A stretch of 17,884 bases of DNA from Erythrobacter sp. (GTDB lineage: Bacteria > Pseudomonadota > Alphaproteobacteria > Sphingomonadales > Sphingomonadaceae): NCBI GenBank assembly GCA_002695185.1, contig NZOF01000053.1, positions 1 to 17,884 of the forward strand. Direction: 5' to 3'. Of this stretch, positions 5,359 through 13,946 are shown in pieces. How positions within the stretch are numbered: position 1 is the stretch's first letter; the number at the start of each line of letters is the position of its first letter. Under the pieces are notes generated by a model. That model was not told where the DNA came from. It ran no database searches and saw only the letters and a program-made list of their open reading frames with translations. The translations under genes were made by a program, and so were the position numbers.

Positions 5359-7729
5359 GAGCGCGCTCGCGGAGAAGGTGCCTTTTGACAAGGCCAAACG
5401 GGAGGAAATGCCCGAGAAATTCTTGCCGTATTCGCGGCATGTCAATGAGCATGTGGTCGCCCTCGATAACGGCGATCTGATGCTCATGCTCGAACTGGAT
5501 GGACGGCCCTTTGAGACTTCGGACGTGCGCGATCTGAATGATTGGCACACGCGCCTCAACGGGGTCTGGCGCAATATCCATGACGAGCGGCTTTCGATCT
5601 GGACGCACATGTTGCGGATGCGCGTGCGCGACTATCCAGGCGGCACGTTCCGCTCGCATTTCGCCGCGAAGCTCGATCAAAAATACTATGAGCGGATGAC
5701 GGCCGAACGCATGTTCCGCAACCGCTTCTTCATGACGGTCGTGATCCGCCCAACAGCAAACGCGACCGACAAGCTGATGGATTTCCTGCGCAAGAAGCAG
5801 GAGGACAAGAACGCCAATATCGCGGAAGCTCTAGAGCTGCTGGAAGACAAGGTGCGCGATCTGGAAAAGCTACTGCTGCGCGTTCGTCCGCGCCGTGTCG
5901 GCATCTATGAGCACCGGGGTCTCCTGTTCTCCGAACCGCTGGAAATATTGAACCAGGTGATGACCGGGCGCTATCGGCGCTGTCCTCTGGTCCGTGGCCG
6001 TCTCGGCTCGGCGCTCTATGCGAGCCGCGCCATCATCGGCGCTGAGACATTTGAGGTCCGCGACGCCGATCATTCGATGTTCGGCGGCATTTTCGGCATT
6101 CGCGAGTATCCGTCATCGACAACGCCGCGCCAGTTTGAATCGCTGCTTTCGGTCGATTTCAGCCTCGCCATAACGCAGTCGTTCACGTTCCTGTCGCGCA
6201 CAGCGGCAACAGAACGGTTTCGGCTTCGCCAGACCCAAATGGCGAACGCCGGTGACAAGGCGATCAGCCAGATGGATGAGCTGATCGACGCGGCCGACGA
6301 TTTGCAATCGAACCGCTTTGTGCTGGGGGACCATCATTTCACGCTGACGGTGTTCGCGGAAGATTTGAAGAAGCTGCGCGATAACATGTCGATCGCGCGC
6401 GCGGCGCTGGCCGATACGGGCATGGTCGCCGCCCGCGAAAGCGCGGCGCTGGAAGCTGCCTATTGGTCGCAGCTGGTCGGCAACTTCGCGTGGAGGGCGC
6501 GCCCCGCGCCGATCACGTCATATAATTTCTCGGCGTTCTCGCCCTTCCATACGTTCCCTGCAGGGCACGAGGACGGCAATCATTGGGGGCCTGCGGTCGC
6601 CTTGCTCAAGACAAGCGCTCGCAGCCCCTATTACTTCAATTTCCATTCGGCAGACCTGGGCCATTCGATGGTCATTGGTCCATCGGGCGGCGGTAAGACG
6701 GTGCTGGTCAACTTCCTGATGGCGCAGCTCGAAAAGTTCAACGCGCGCCATATCTTCATCGACAAGGATCAAGGCGCGGAAATTTTTGTCCGAGCCAGCG
6801 GCGGCACCTATCTCGCGCTGCGCAACGGGGAACCTACGGGCTTCGCTCCGCTCAAGGCGCTCGACAATACGGCTTCCCATCGCGCGTTCCTCGGTCGCTT
6901 CATCCGCCAGCTGGTGAAGCAAGAGGGGGCGCCGATCACGGTGCAGGAATCGCACCTGATCGACGATGGCATCGAAGCCGTGATGAAGCTGCCACGCGAG
7001 CAACGCTCGCTGTCGGCGCTGCGGACCATGCTCGGCATGTCGGACTCGGGCGGCGTCGGCGCGCGCCTAGTCAAGTGGACCTCCGAGGGGAACCTTGGCT
7101 GGGTTTTCGATAATGAGGAAGATTCCATGTCTCTCGAAGCCCGTTTCGTGGGCTTCGATATGACCGACTTCCTCGAAAACGCGGAAATCCGCACGCCGGT
7201 CATGCTCTACCTGTTCGAGCGGATAGACGCGCTCCTGACAGGCGAGCGCATGGTTATTGCGATTGACGAATTTTGGAAGGCGCTGGCCGATCCGGCGTTC
7301 ACGGCATTCGCGCAGGATGGCCTCAAGACATACCGCAAGCGCAATGCGTTCCTCGTCTTTGCAACACAGTCGCCTGCGGACGCGCTGCGGTCCACGATCA
7401 GCCATTCGATCTTGGAGCAGGTCGCGACGAAAATCTTCCTGCCCAATCCGTTCGGCCAGCGCCGGGATTACATCGAAGGCTTCTCGCTCTCGGAGGCGGA
7501 ATTTAAGCTGGTGCGCGAAGAGCTGTCGCCGGAAAGCCGCAAATTCCTCGTGAAGCAGGGCCATGACTCCGTTGTGGTCGGCCTGGATCTCATTGGCATG
7601 GACGATGAACTGGCCGTGCTGTCGGGCCGCGCTGAAACAACGGGCGTGGCCCGCGAAGTGATTGCCGAACTGGGCAATGATCCGAAGCTCTGGTTGCCGG
7701 AATTTCACCGGCGCCGGCGCCCAAGCTGA
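5345..7729 (+). CDS. virB4: VirB4-type secretion ATPase
   Basis: With 794 residues it has the normal VirB4 length and the CagE/TrbE/VirB4 architecture. The N-terminal half contacts VirB3 and the channel; the C-terminal half is a RecA-like ATPase. Walker A is GPSGGGKT at residues 445-452 and Walker B ends in IAIDEFW with Asp641-Glu642. The ATPase powers pilus biogenesis and substrate passage from the cytoplasmic face. I place the start at GTG 5345 (a GTG follows directly at 5348), behind AAAGGGA and inside the end of virB3. An upstream ATG at 5288 would lie deep in virB3 and produce an unrelated N-terminus, so I reject it. Confidence 0.93.
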   Translation: MVFGKSALAEKVPFDKAKREEMPEKFLPYSRHVNEHVVALDNGDLMLMLELDGRPFETSDVRDLNDWHTRLNGVWRNIHDERLSIWTHMLRMRVRDYPGGTFRSHFAAKLDQKYYERMTAERMFRNRFFMTVVIRPTANATDKLMDFLRKKQEDKNANIAEALELLEDKVRDLEKLLLRVRPRRVGIYEHRGLLFSEPLEILNQVMTGRYRRCPLVRGRLGSALYASRAIIGAETFEVRDADHSMFGGIFGIREYPSSTTPRQFESLLSVDFSLAITQSFTFLSRTAATERFRLRQTQMANAGDKAISQMDELIDAADDLQSNRFVLGDHHFTLTVFAEDLKKLRDNMSIARAALADTGMVAARESAALEAAYWSQLVGNFAWRARPAPITSYNFSAFSPFHTFPAGHEDGNHWGPAVALLKTSARSPYYFNFHSADLGHSMVIGPSGGGKTVLVNFLMAQLEKFNARHIFIDKDQGAEIFVRASGGTYLALRNGEPTGFAPLKALDNTASHRAFLGRFIRQLVKQEGAPITVQESHLIDDGIEAVMKLPREQRSLSALRTMLGMSDSGGVGARLVKWTSEGNLGWVFDNEEDSMSLEARFVGFDMTDFLENAEIRTPVMLYLFERIDALLTGERMVIAIDEFWKALADPAFTAFAQDGLKTYRKRNAFLVFATQSPADALRSTISHSILEQVATKIFLPNPFGQRRDYIEGFSLSEAEFKLVREELSPESRKFLVKQGHDSVVVGLDLIGMDDELAVLSGRAETTGVAREVIAELGNDPKLWLPEFHRRRRPS

Positions 7730-7742
7730 AAGGAGTGAGACT

Positions 7743-8456
7743 ATGAAGCAGCTTATCTTGGCGGCTGTGTCGATCGGGAGCCTTGCGGCCGCGACGCCAG
7801 CCAGTGCGCAGGGTATCCCTGTGTTCGATAGCACGTCGGTGCTCAAGCATATCGAACAAATCCAGAAGACCATGCAGATGATCGAGCAAGGTCGCCAGCA
7901 GATTGCGGAAGCGCAGCAGCTCTACCAAGGGTTGAACCAGCTGACCGATGTTTCCTCGATCGCCAACCAGCTTAAGACAGATTCACTTCGCACCCTGGGC
8001 GTTGATGTGAACTCGCTCGAACGCATGGCGCGCGGCGATTTTGGCGGCGGCGGCAGCTACGGCGGGCGATCTGATGCGATCTATCAGGACATGCTCGAAC
8101 GTCTCGGCGTATCCGCGAATGGCGATCAGACTGACGTTCGCTATCAGACAGCTCGCTCGATCGCGATGGACAAGGCCATGGCCGAAGGCATGGGCGAAGC
8201 GGCCACATCGCGCGGTGAGGGTCTGGAAGAGCTGCGCAATCGACTTGCGACCGCATCAACAGCCAAGGAAGTTGCTGACCTTCAAGCGCGCATCCAGCTC
8301 GAAAGCGCGTCGATGATGAACGACCAGCTCCGCGTCGAAGCGTTGGAGCGAGCGCGCAGAGCGGAGGCCGCGGCGCACACGGCCGAAGCTTTTGCGGACA
8401 GGTCGCGCAAACGCGATGAGCAGCGTGCGCGAGCGCGGGCGGCAGCTGGAATTTGA
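7743..8456 (+). CDS. virB5: VirB5-type minor pilus protein
   Basis: This 237-residue exported protein has a signal peptide cut near PASA|Q (residue 22). The mature protein is mostly helical, with a coiled-coil-like stretch (about 34-65, HIEQIQKTMQMIEQG onward), a glycine-rich patch (GGGGSYGG) and a charged C-terminal helix. VirB5 proteins sit at the pilus tip and aid adhesion to recipients. AAAGGAGTGAG lies just ahead of the ATG, a near-ideal ribosome binding site, 13 nt after virB4. Its last residues (RSRKRDEQRARAR) recur almost unchanged at the end of the following lipoprotein, which suggests a local duplication. Confidence 0.85.
   Translation: MKQLILAAVSIGSLAAATPASAQGIPVFDSTSVLKHIEQIQKTMQMIEQGRQQIAEAQQLYQGLNQLTDVSSIANQLKTDSLRTLGVDVNSLERMARGDFGGGGSYGGRSDAIYQDMLERLGVSANGDQTDVRYQTARSIAMDKAMAEGMGEAATSRGEGLEELRNRLATASTAKEVADLQARIQLESASMMNDQLRVEALERARRAEAAAHTAEAFADRSRKRDEQRARARAAAGI
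8401..8456 (+). repeat. Direct repeat, copy 1 (3' end of virB5)
   Basis: This 56-nt stretch matches 8709-8764 at 49 positions by my alignment, including the stop-codon region. Both copies encode a RSRKRDEQRARAR-type tail in the same frame relative to the stop. Confidence 0.85.
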
Positions 8457-8458
8457 CC

Positions 8459-8764
8459 ATGAAGAAAATGGTCCTTCTTGCGATCAGCGCAGCCGGCTTG
8501 CTCGCCGGCTGCGAACGCGCGCCCACATTTCCCGAGATTTTAATGACCTATCATGACGTTGATTGGCTCAAAACTCATGAAGATCAGATTCCGGTGATCG
8601 TCGCTGAGTGCGACAAGATCGTGAACAGCGAACTCAAACAGTCGGACCTCCCCATGCCAGTGGCTCGCAATTGCGGAGGCATAAAGAACAAAATCGCCTC
8701 CATTGAAAGGTCGCGGAAACGTGATGAGCAGCGTGCGCGAGCACGGAAGGCAGCTGGAATGTAA
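8459..8764 (+). CDS. eexN: EexN-like entry-exclusion lipoprotein
   Basis: The product is a 101-residue lipoprotein precursor: LLAGC places the lipid-bearing cysteine at residue 18. The mature part has the layout of EexN/TrbK-type proteins, with a YHDVDWLKTHEDQIPVIVAEC segment (given here only in outline) and a second cysteine in RNCGG, then a basic tail. Such proteins sit in the inner membrane of donor cells and stop further copies of the same plasmid from entering. Its position between virB5 and virB6 is the same as eex in pKM101, which supports the call more than the sequence does. The ATG lies 2 nt after the virB5 stop without a clear Shine-Dalgarno, so it is probably coupled. The tail duplicates that of VirB5. 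Confidence 0.65.
   Translation: MKKMVLLAISAAGLLAGCERAPTFPEILMTYHDVDWLKTHEDQIPVIVAECDKIVNSELKQSDLPMPVARNCGGIKNKIASIERSRKRDEQRARARKAAGM
8709..8764 (+). repeat. Direct repeat, copy 2 (3' end of the eexN-like gene)
   Basis: The copy matches 8401-8456 at 49 of 56 positions, and ends with TAA where copy 1 ends with TGA. The distance between copies is 308 nt, exactly spanning the lipoprotein gene. Confidence 0.85.
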
Positions 8765-8765
8765 G

Positions 8766-8779
8766 GCTGTAATAACAGC
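8766..8779. repeat. Small hairpin between eexN and virB6
   Basis: GCTGT and ACAGC pair around AATA just after the eexN stop. There is no T-run, so it is more likely a minor mRNA feature than a terminator. It lies in the 43-nt gap, which is AT-rich against its surroundings. Confidence 0.3.
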
Positions 8780-8807
8780 TTGAATTATATCTAATCGGAG
8801 CGGTCTG

Positions 8808-9824
8808 GTGGAATACGATCTATTTACGAATGCCTATCAGGGCTTCACCAACGAACTCAATTCGGTAGTTGTGTCCAACTATGCTGGGTTTGTTGGGTGG
8901 ATCGCTGGACCGCTCCGCACTGGCATGATCATTTACATAATCCTGCTAGGCTACGCGATTATGCGCGGGGCCGTGCAATACCCCTTCCGCGAATATGTCT
9001 ATCGCTCGCTTATGCTGGCCGCGCTCTATTATGCTGTGACAAACCTCTATGGAGCATCGCTCGCACAGATGATCGTGACCGGCCTGCCGCATGAGTTTGC
9101 CTCGATCGTAGGCGGCTCACCGGACGGCGTTGGTGGGTCTTTCGATGGGATGTGGGCGCGGGTCGATGATGCACTGCTCGCGATGCAGGATGCGACCGAG
9201 AAATACGCAGAGGAACACGCCTCACTGACTGATATTCCCGGCGCTGCGGCCGCAATTATGCTGTGTATCGGTGCCACTATCATCATTCTTTTGACAGCGA
9301 TCGCGGCTCTGTTCGCACTGGCTGTCGGCTTTGTGATCGTGCTCTATGCGCTGTTTGCGCTCGCCTGTCTGGCGGTGGTCGGGCCGATCTTCGTAGCAGC
9401 GCTGCTGTTTGATTCCACCAGAAGCTACTTCTTCTCATGGCTCGGCAGCGTCCTCAACTTTCTGATGTTGTCGCTATTTGCGATGCTTCTTGTGCTCGTT
9501 GTGGCCAATGTCGCTGAATCGGCAACAGCAACATTCGATGGCGATTTTGACAACATCTGGAGCACCTGTATCCGGATCATCGCGTTCTACATTCTCGCCT
9601 GCTTTTTCTTCATCCAAATCCCCGGAATAGCTGCCTCACTTGGCGGCGGCGCGGCTGCAATGGTGACGCAGTTCGGCAACGCGGTGACGAAGGGTGGCGG
9701 GGCAGTTGCAACGGGCGCAGGGCACGCGGCCAGCGATGCCCGCGCCATGGGGGCCAGCATGGGGCGGGGCTTCTCGTCGGCGGTTCGCCGTTGGCGCAAC
9801 CGAAACACAATCACCAGAGCTTGA
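8808..9824 (+). CDS. virB6: VirB6-type polytopic inner membrane protein
   Basis: This 338-residue protein has at least six hydrophobic segments (about 28-50, 64-82, 148-175, 180-202, 215-236 and 250-272) separated by a periplasmic-type loop around 85-145, and a 60-residue polar Gly/Ala-rich tail. The motif FDSTRSYFFSWLGSVLNFLM in the middle is characteristic of VirB6/TrbL. VirB6 forms part of the DNA translocation path in the inner membrane. The start is GTG 8808, behind CGGAGCGG. It is the only gene in the operon preceded by a gap over 40 nt (43 nt after eexN), which may allow a separate ribosome binding. virB7 follows after 10 nt. Confidence 0.85.
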   Translation: MEYDLFTNAYQGFTNELNSVVVSNYAGFVGWIAGPLRTGMIIYIILLGYAIMRGAVQYPFREYVYRSLMLAALYYAVTNLYGASLAQMIVTGLPHEFASIVGGSPDGVGGSFDGMWARVDDALLAMQDATEKYAEEHASLTDIPGAAAAIMLCIGATIIILLTAIAALFALAVGFVIVLYALFALACLAVVGPIFVAALLFDSTRSYFFSWLGSVLNFLMLSLFAMLLVLVVANVAESATATFDGDFDNIWSTCIRIIAFYILACFFFIQIPGIAASLGGGAAAMVTQFGNAVTKGGGAVATGAGHAASDARAMGASMGRGFSSAVRRWRNRNTITRA

Positions 9825-9834
9825 GGGAACGAAT

Positions 9835-10155
9835 ATGCGCAAGTTGCTTGGACTCGGAATCTGCCTGGCGCTGGCGGCCTGCGCAGGTCAGCCCGTCAAA
9901 AAGCCAGCCAAATGTGAGGGGCCGATGCGGCCTGCAAATCCGCATGGGCTTACCCTCCCCACAATCCCGGATCAGGCCGCACAGCGAACCGCGCCGGCAA
10001 ATGTGGACGTGTTCAATCAGGGTGCACCGGCAACGCCGGACGCGGCCCCGGCAGACCCCTCCACTCCGGGCAATGAACAGTCGGACGCATCGCGGGCGGT
10101 CGAAGTGCCGCGTCTAAGCGCCTCGCTGCGCGGCCCGATCTACTCGAATTGCTGA
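9835..10155 (+). CDS. virB7: VirB7-type outer membrane lipoprotein
   Basis: The 106-residue precursor has the lipobox LALAAC (Cys16), then a proline/alanine-rich region (about 55-85) and ends in a lone cysteine (IYSNC). VirB7 lipoproteins dock VirB9 in the outer membrane core; the terminal cysteine could form a disulphide with a partner. At about 90 mature residues it is longer than the classical 40-55-residue VirB7, so it may carry an extra outer-membrane or exposed domain. The ATG at 9835 follows GAGGGAACGAAT and lies 10 nt after virB6. Assignment rests mainly on gene order and the lipobox. Confidence 0.75.
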   Translation: MRKLLGLGICLALAACAGQPVKKPAKCEGPMRPANPHGLTLPTIPDQAAQRTAPANVDVFNQGAPATPDAAPADPSTPGNEQSDASRAVEVPRLSASLRGPIYSNC

Positions 10156-10164
10156 GGTGTTACG

Positions 10165-10848
10165 ATGGCAGTTGGTATTCCAAAGGACGAGCTGAAAGCC
10201 TATTTTGAAGAGGCTGCAAGCTGGGAACGTGACAAGCTTGCGGCGGCCGAGCGCTCCAAAAAGCTGGCGTGGGTCGTCGCTGGCGTTGCTGGCGCCCTGG
10301 CGACTGCTGGCGTTGTGGCCGTTGCAGCCCTGACGCCTCTAAAAACGGTCGAGCCATATGTTATCACGGTGGACCGTAACACGGGCGAGGCGTCGATCGC
10401 CGCCAAGCTCCACGGTGACGCGACGATCACCTATGACGAGGCGGTCCGTAAGTATTTCCTCGCTACCTATGTCCGCTATCGCGAAGGCTGGATAGCGGCC
10501 GCTCGCGAAGAATATTTCGATGCGGTCATGGTCATGTCGGCGCGGCCCGAACAGGATCGGTGGTCACGCTTCTACAAGACCGACAATCCCCAAAGTCCGC
10601 AAAACATCCTTGCGAACCGCACTGATGTTTTTGTCGAAATCAAGCGGGTGTCGTTCCTGGGCGGCAACGTCGCGCAGGTCTATTTCACTAAGGAATCTGT
10701 GACCGGCTCGAACTCGACCAAAACCGATGCCGTCGCGACCATCAAATACAAGGTCGATGGCACGCCGAGCAAGGAAGTGGACCGCTTCAAGAATCCGCTT
10801 GGCTATCAGGTCGAGAGCTATCGCGCTGACGTGGAGGTGCCCCAATGA
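10165..10848 (+). CDS. virB8: VirB8-type bitopic assembly protein
   Basis: This 227-residue protein has a short cytoplasmic N-terminus (1-33), one membrane segment (34-56) and a periplasmic NTF2-like domain to the end. The domain shows [20 protein letters not shown] and YVRYREGW motifs of VirB8/TraE. It bridges the inner and outer membrane parts of the secretion complex. GAGGTG stands 6 nt before the ATG, 9 nt after virB7. Its stop overlaps the virB9 start (ATGA), so the two are coupled. Confidence 0.9.
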   Translation: MAVGIPKDELKAYFEEAASWERDKLAAAERSKKLAWVVAGVAGALATAGVVAVAALTPLKTVEPYVITVDRNTGEASIAAKLHGDATITYDEAVRKYFLATYVRYREGWIAAAREEYFDAVMVMSARPEQDRWSRFYKTDNPQSPQNILANRTDVFVEIKRVSFLGGNVAQVYFTKESVTGSNSTKTDAVATIKYKVDGTPSKEVDRFKNPLGYQVESYRADVEVPQ

Positions 10849-11687
10849 CCGTGTTGAAGTGGAGCGCCCCGTTTGCGCTCGCGATCGCGCTAGCTGCGTC
10901 GCCGGCGATGGCCGAAGAAACGCCTCATGCGACGGTGCTCGATCACCGGGTTCGTGAAGCGAACTACAATGATCGGCAAGTCTATGAGATTCCGGGTGTA
11001 TTCCGCATCGCCACGGAAATCGTCTTCGCCAAGGATGAAGTAGTCGAGCATGTGGCGTTGGGCGATACCGTGTCTTGGGAAGTCGCACCGGCTGCCAATT
11101 CGCTTTTCATCAAACCGCGCGAGCGCGCGGGTCGCACGAACCTGACAGTCATAACCCGTTCACGCTACGGCCCGCGCAGCTACCGCTTCGCTCTGTCGCC
11201 AACGCAGCGCGGCAGCGGCTTCTATACGGTCGTTTTCCGCTATCCTGAACAGGAAGCGGCCGAGGCGCAGGCGCAAGCCGCAATGGCCCAGCTGGCCCAG
11301 CTGAAAGCCTTGGAACGCGGCGCGGTGAAGTCCGCGCTCGATATTGGCGTGCTGGAAGGCACACGCAACGCCGATTACATCATGCAAGGATCGACGGCCA
11401 TCCAGCCCTCCGAAGTGTCTGACAATGGACAGTTCACCGTGATGCGCTTCCCCAACCAGCGTGAATTGCCGGCGTTCTTCGTCGTCAATCCTGATGGATC
11501 GGAAGCCATCGCCTCCTTCGATGTGCGCGATGAATATGTGGTGCTGCACGGGGTTTACAGGACAATCCGGCTGCGCCGGGGCCTCGAAGTGCTCTGCATC
11601 CACAATCAGAAAACCGACTATTACGGGCGCGATCCCAAAACTGACACGGCCTCTGGCCTAGTCGAGCGAACCACGGGGGTTCAATAA
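10845..11687 (+). CDS. virB9: VirB9-type outer membrane core protein
   Basis: This 280-residue protein has a signal peptide cut near AMA|E (residue 23). The N-terminal half holds the VirB9 motifs around [19 protein letters not shown] and SLFIKPR, then [20 protein letters not shown]. An alanine/glutamine-rich linker joins the C-terminal beta domain (about 180-280) with DYIMQG and NPDGSEAI, the region that inserts with VirB7 in the outer membrane. It starts at the ATGA overlap with virB8 and ends one base before the virB10 ATG. Confidence 0.92.
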   Translation: MTVLKWSAPFALAIALAASPAMAEETPHATVLDHRVREANYNDRQVYEIPGVFRIATEIVFAKDEVVEHVALGDTVSWEVAPAANSLFIKPRERAGRTNLTVITRSRYGPRSYRFALSPTQRGSGFYTVVFRYPEQEAAEAQAQAAMAQLAQLKALERGAVKSALDIGVLEGTRNADYIMQGSTAIQPSEVSDNGQFTVMRFPNQRELPAFFVVNPDGSEAIASFDVRDEYVVLHGVYRTIRLRRGLEVLCIHNQKTDYYGRDPKTDTASGLVERTTGVQ

Positions 11688-11688
11688 A

Positions 11689-12957
11689 ATGGCTGCGAAC
11701 GATCATGACAACGCGCCGCATGGCGACAACATCATCTCGCAGGGCGAGACGGTCGAAAACCGGCCCCTCGCGTCTGAGCCGGTGCCCGATCCCGAAGATA
11801 TTGAGCGGCAAAGCGAGCGCCAGGCGAAGATTGCCGCTCTGCCGAACAGGTCGATCGACCCCAAAAAGGCGGTCGTTCTCGCGGCGGTTGCCTGCGGCGC
11901 GATCGTTCTCGGTTTCAGCACAATCGACGCGATGCGGAGCGATCCAACCGAAAAGGCCGAGAAAGCGGAAAAGCCGGATGAAAGGCAGCTCGCCAACTAC
12001 GATCCCAAGTCGATCATAGCGCCCACGCTTGCCGATGCGCCAAATGATCCGAACGCGCCGGTGCCCATGACGGAAGTGCCGGCGCTTGATGGAAGCCAAG
12101 CGCCCCGCACGGGCGGCGCGAATGGCCGCCCCCAAAAGTCTGAGGGGCAAGTCATCGCTGAGGCCCAACGCCGCGCCGGGATCATGGCTTATGGTGGCGA
12201 AAACGGCGGCGGGGTCGGTGGAGCGGTGGCAGCTGCCACCGGCCTGCCCATGGGCGGCGGCACAGGAGCACAGGGCGCGCAGTTGATTGGTGCGTCGGCC
12301 GATGGTGATGGGCAAGGTGGATCGCGCCGGACAAATCTCGAAAACATGCGCCAAACCTCGCAAATTGATCGGGTGTCAGGCCGCGACATTGGCAACCGCG
12401 ATATGCTGATCCTCGCAGGGTCGTTCATTCCGTGCGTGCTGCAAACGGCGATGGATTCCAGTCAGCCCGGATATGTCAGCTGCATCATTCCCCGCGACAT
12501 TTATTCGGACAACGGCCGCGTCGTCCTGCTGGAAAAGGGAACGCGCGTCTTGGGCGAATATCAAACCGGCGTCCAGCGCGGCAAATATCGTCTCTTTGCG
12601 GTATGGAACCGCGCGGTTACGCCTCGCGGCGTGGCGATCGACGTAGGTTCGCCCGCCAGCGACGCGCTTGGCCGTTCAGGTATGGCAGGCGGCGTGAAGA
12701 ACTTCTTTTGGGAACGCTTCGGGGCCGCGCTGTTGTTCAGCTCGCTCAACGATGCCGCCTCGATCGCCGCCTCGGAAGTCTCCGACGCCGATAATGTCAC
12801 GCGGGTTCCCAGCCAAGCGTCGGACACGATCTTGCGGGACACGATGCAGATTCAGCCGGTGCTTCGCATCAATCAGGGCGCGGAAGTGGGGATTATGGTC
12901 GCTCGCGACTTCGATTTCTCCAACATCTACGGCCTGCGGCTGAGGCGCGGCCAGTGA
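11689..12957 (+). CDS. virB10: VirB10-type envelope-spanning channel protein
   Basis: This 422-residue protein has the usual VirB10/TrbI layout: a cytoplasmic head (1-59), a membrane segment (61-80), a proline-bearing spacer (about 90-140), a Gly/Ala-rich stretch near 170-200, and a C-terminal beta-barrel domain (about 240-420) with VLEKGTRVLGEYQTG-type and FAVWNRAVTPRG motifs. It spans both membranes and transmits ATP energy sensed by VirB11 and VirD4. The Gly/Ala stretch is encoded partly by a palindromic 21-mer also found at 17497-17517. Its stop overlaps the GTG of virB11 by 4 nt. Confidence 0.93.
   Translation: MAANDHDNAPHGDNIISQGETVENRPLASEPVPDPEDIERQSERQAKIAALPNRSIDPKKAVVLAAVACGAIVLGFSTIDAMRSDPTEKAEKAEKPDERQLANYDPKSIIAPTLADAPNDPNAPVPMTEVPALDGSQAPRTGGANGRPQKSEGQVIAEAQRRAGIMAYGGENGGGVGGAVAAATGLPMGGGTGAQGAQLIGASADGDGQGGSRRTNLENMRQTSQIDRVSGRDIGNRDMLILAGSFIPCVLQTAMDSSQPGYVSCIIPRDIYSDNGRVVLLEKGTRVLGEYQTGVQRGKYRLFAVWNRAVTPRGVAIDVGSPASDALGRSGMAGGVKNFFWERFGAALLFSSLNDAASIAASEVSDADNVTRVPSQASDTILRDTMQIQPVLRINQGAEVGIMVARDFDFSNIYGLRLRRGQ
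12221..12241. repeat. Palindromic 21-mer inside virB10
   Basis: The bases at 12221-12241 are identical to 17497-17517 and contain the palindromic core GGTGGCAGCTGCCACC. Here they encode part of a Gly-Ala-Val-Ala-Ala-Ala-Thr-Gly stretch. Confidence 0.7.
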
Positions 12958-13946
12958 GCAATACGGCTGTCCTCGAAAACGCCCTGCTGCCGCTGCGTCC
13001 TCTTCTTGCGCGTGAGGACGTAACGGAGCTGGTGATTAACAAGGCTGGCGAAGCGGCGATTGAAACGCGCAATGGATGGTCCTGGGAGACATTGCCTGAC
13101 CTCAATGAAAAGTCGCTGCTCGCGCTCGCGCGGGCAGCGGCGGCTTTCACGCATCAGGACATAAGCCAGTCCACGCCGATCTGCTCCACAATCCTCCCCA
13201 GCGGTGAGCGCGTGCAGCTGGTTGTGCCGCCTGCTGTCCCTGCCGGCACCGTGTCCATCACCATCCGCAAACCGTCATCGGTGACGTTGACGATGGAGGA
13301 CTTCGAGCGCGGTGGGCTGTTTAGCGAGACAAAGATCGCAACTAGGCAAGTCTCGCCGCTCGATGTTGAATTGCGCGATCTGCTCGACGCAGGAAAGCAC
13401 GTCGAATTTTTCCAAAAGGCGGTCCAAGGCCGCAAGAATATCCTGATTTCGGGCGCTACCGGCTCGGGAAAGACGACGCTCTCTAAAGGGCTGATCCAGC
13501 TCATTCCGCCGCATGAGCGGCTGCTGACGATCGAAGACACGCGCGAATTGGTCGTTCCGCATCGCAACGTGGTCCACATGCTCTACGCGAAGGACAAGCA
13601 GGGCACCGCGAAAATCTCTGCAAAGGATCTTCTGGAATCGGCCCTGCGTATGCGGCCTGACCGGATACTGTTGCAGGAGCTGCGCGACGGCACCGCGTTC
13701 TTCTATCTCCGCAACGTCAACTCAGGCCATCCCGGCTCGATCACGACGATCCATGCGGACTCGGCCGAACTCGCGTTCGAACAGCTGACATTGCTGGTCA
13801 AGGAAAGCGAGGGCGGCGCCGATCTGGCCCGTGACGACATTCGCAGCCTGCTCAAGCTGCTGGTTGATGTGGTCGTGCAGACCAAGAAGGTCGAAGGCCG
13901 CTTTCGCGTGACGGAGATATATTTTGATCCAGAAAACAGGCTCTAA
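12954..13946 (+). CDS. virB11: VirB11-type traffic ATPase
   Basis: This 330-residue cytoplasmic ATPase has a Walker A at 167-174 (GATGSGKT), the ELVVPHRN and ELRDGTAFFYL blocks, and the conserved histidine box GSITTIHADS. VirB11 hexamers switch the apparatus between pilus building and substrate transfer. The start is a GTG overlapping the virB10 stop; the 3' end overlaps virD4 by 23 nt. Confidence 0.94.
   Translation: MSNTAVLENALLPLRPLLAREDVTELVINKAGEAAIETRNGWSWETLPDLNEKSLLALARAAAAFTHQDISQSTPICSTILPSGERVQLVVPPAVPAGTVSITIRKPSSVTLTMEDFERGGLFSETKIATRQVSPLDVELRDLLDAGKHVEFFQKAVQGRKNILISGATGSGKTTLSKGLIQLIPPHERLLTIEDTRELVVPHRNVVHMLYAKDKQGTAKISAKDLLESALRMRPDRILLQELRDGTAFFYLRNVNSGHPGSITTIHADSAELAFEQLTLLVKESEGGADLARDDIRSLLKLLVDVVVQTKKVEGRFRVTEIYFDPENRL

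Noticed and set aside
6518..7873. Long minus-strand frames opposite virB4 and virB5
   Set aside because: They are antisense to strongly conserved T4SS genes and are explained by codon bias.
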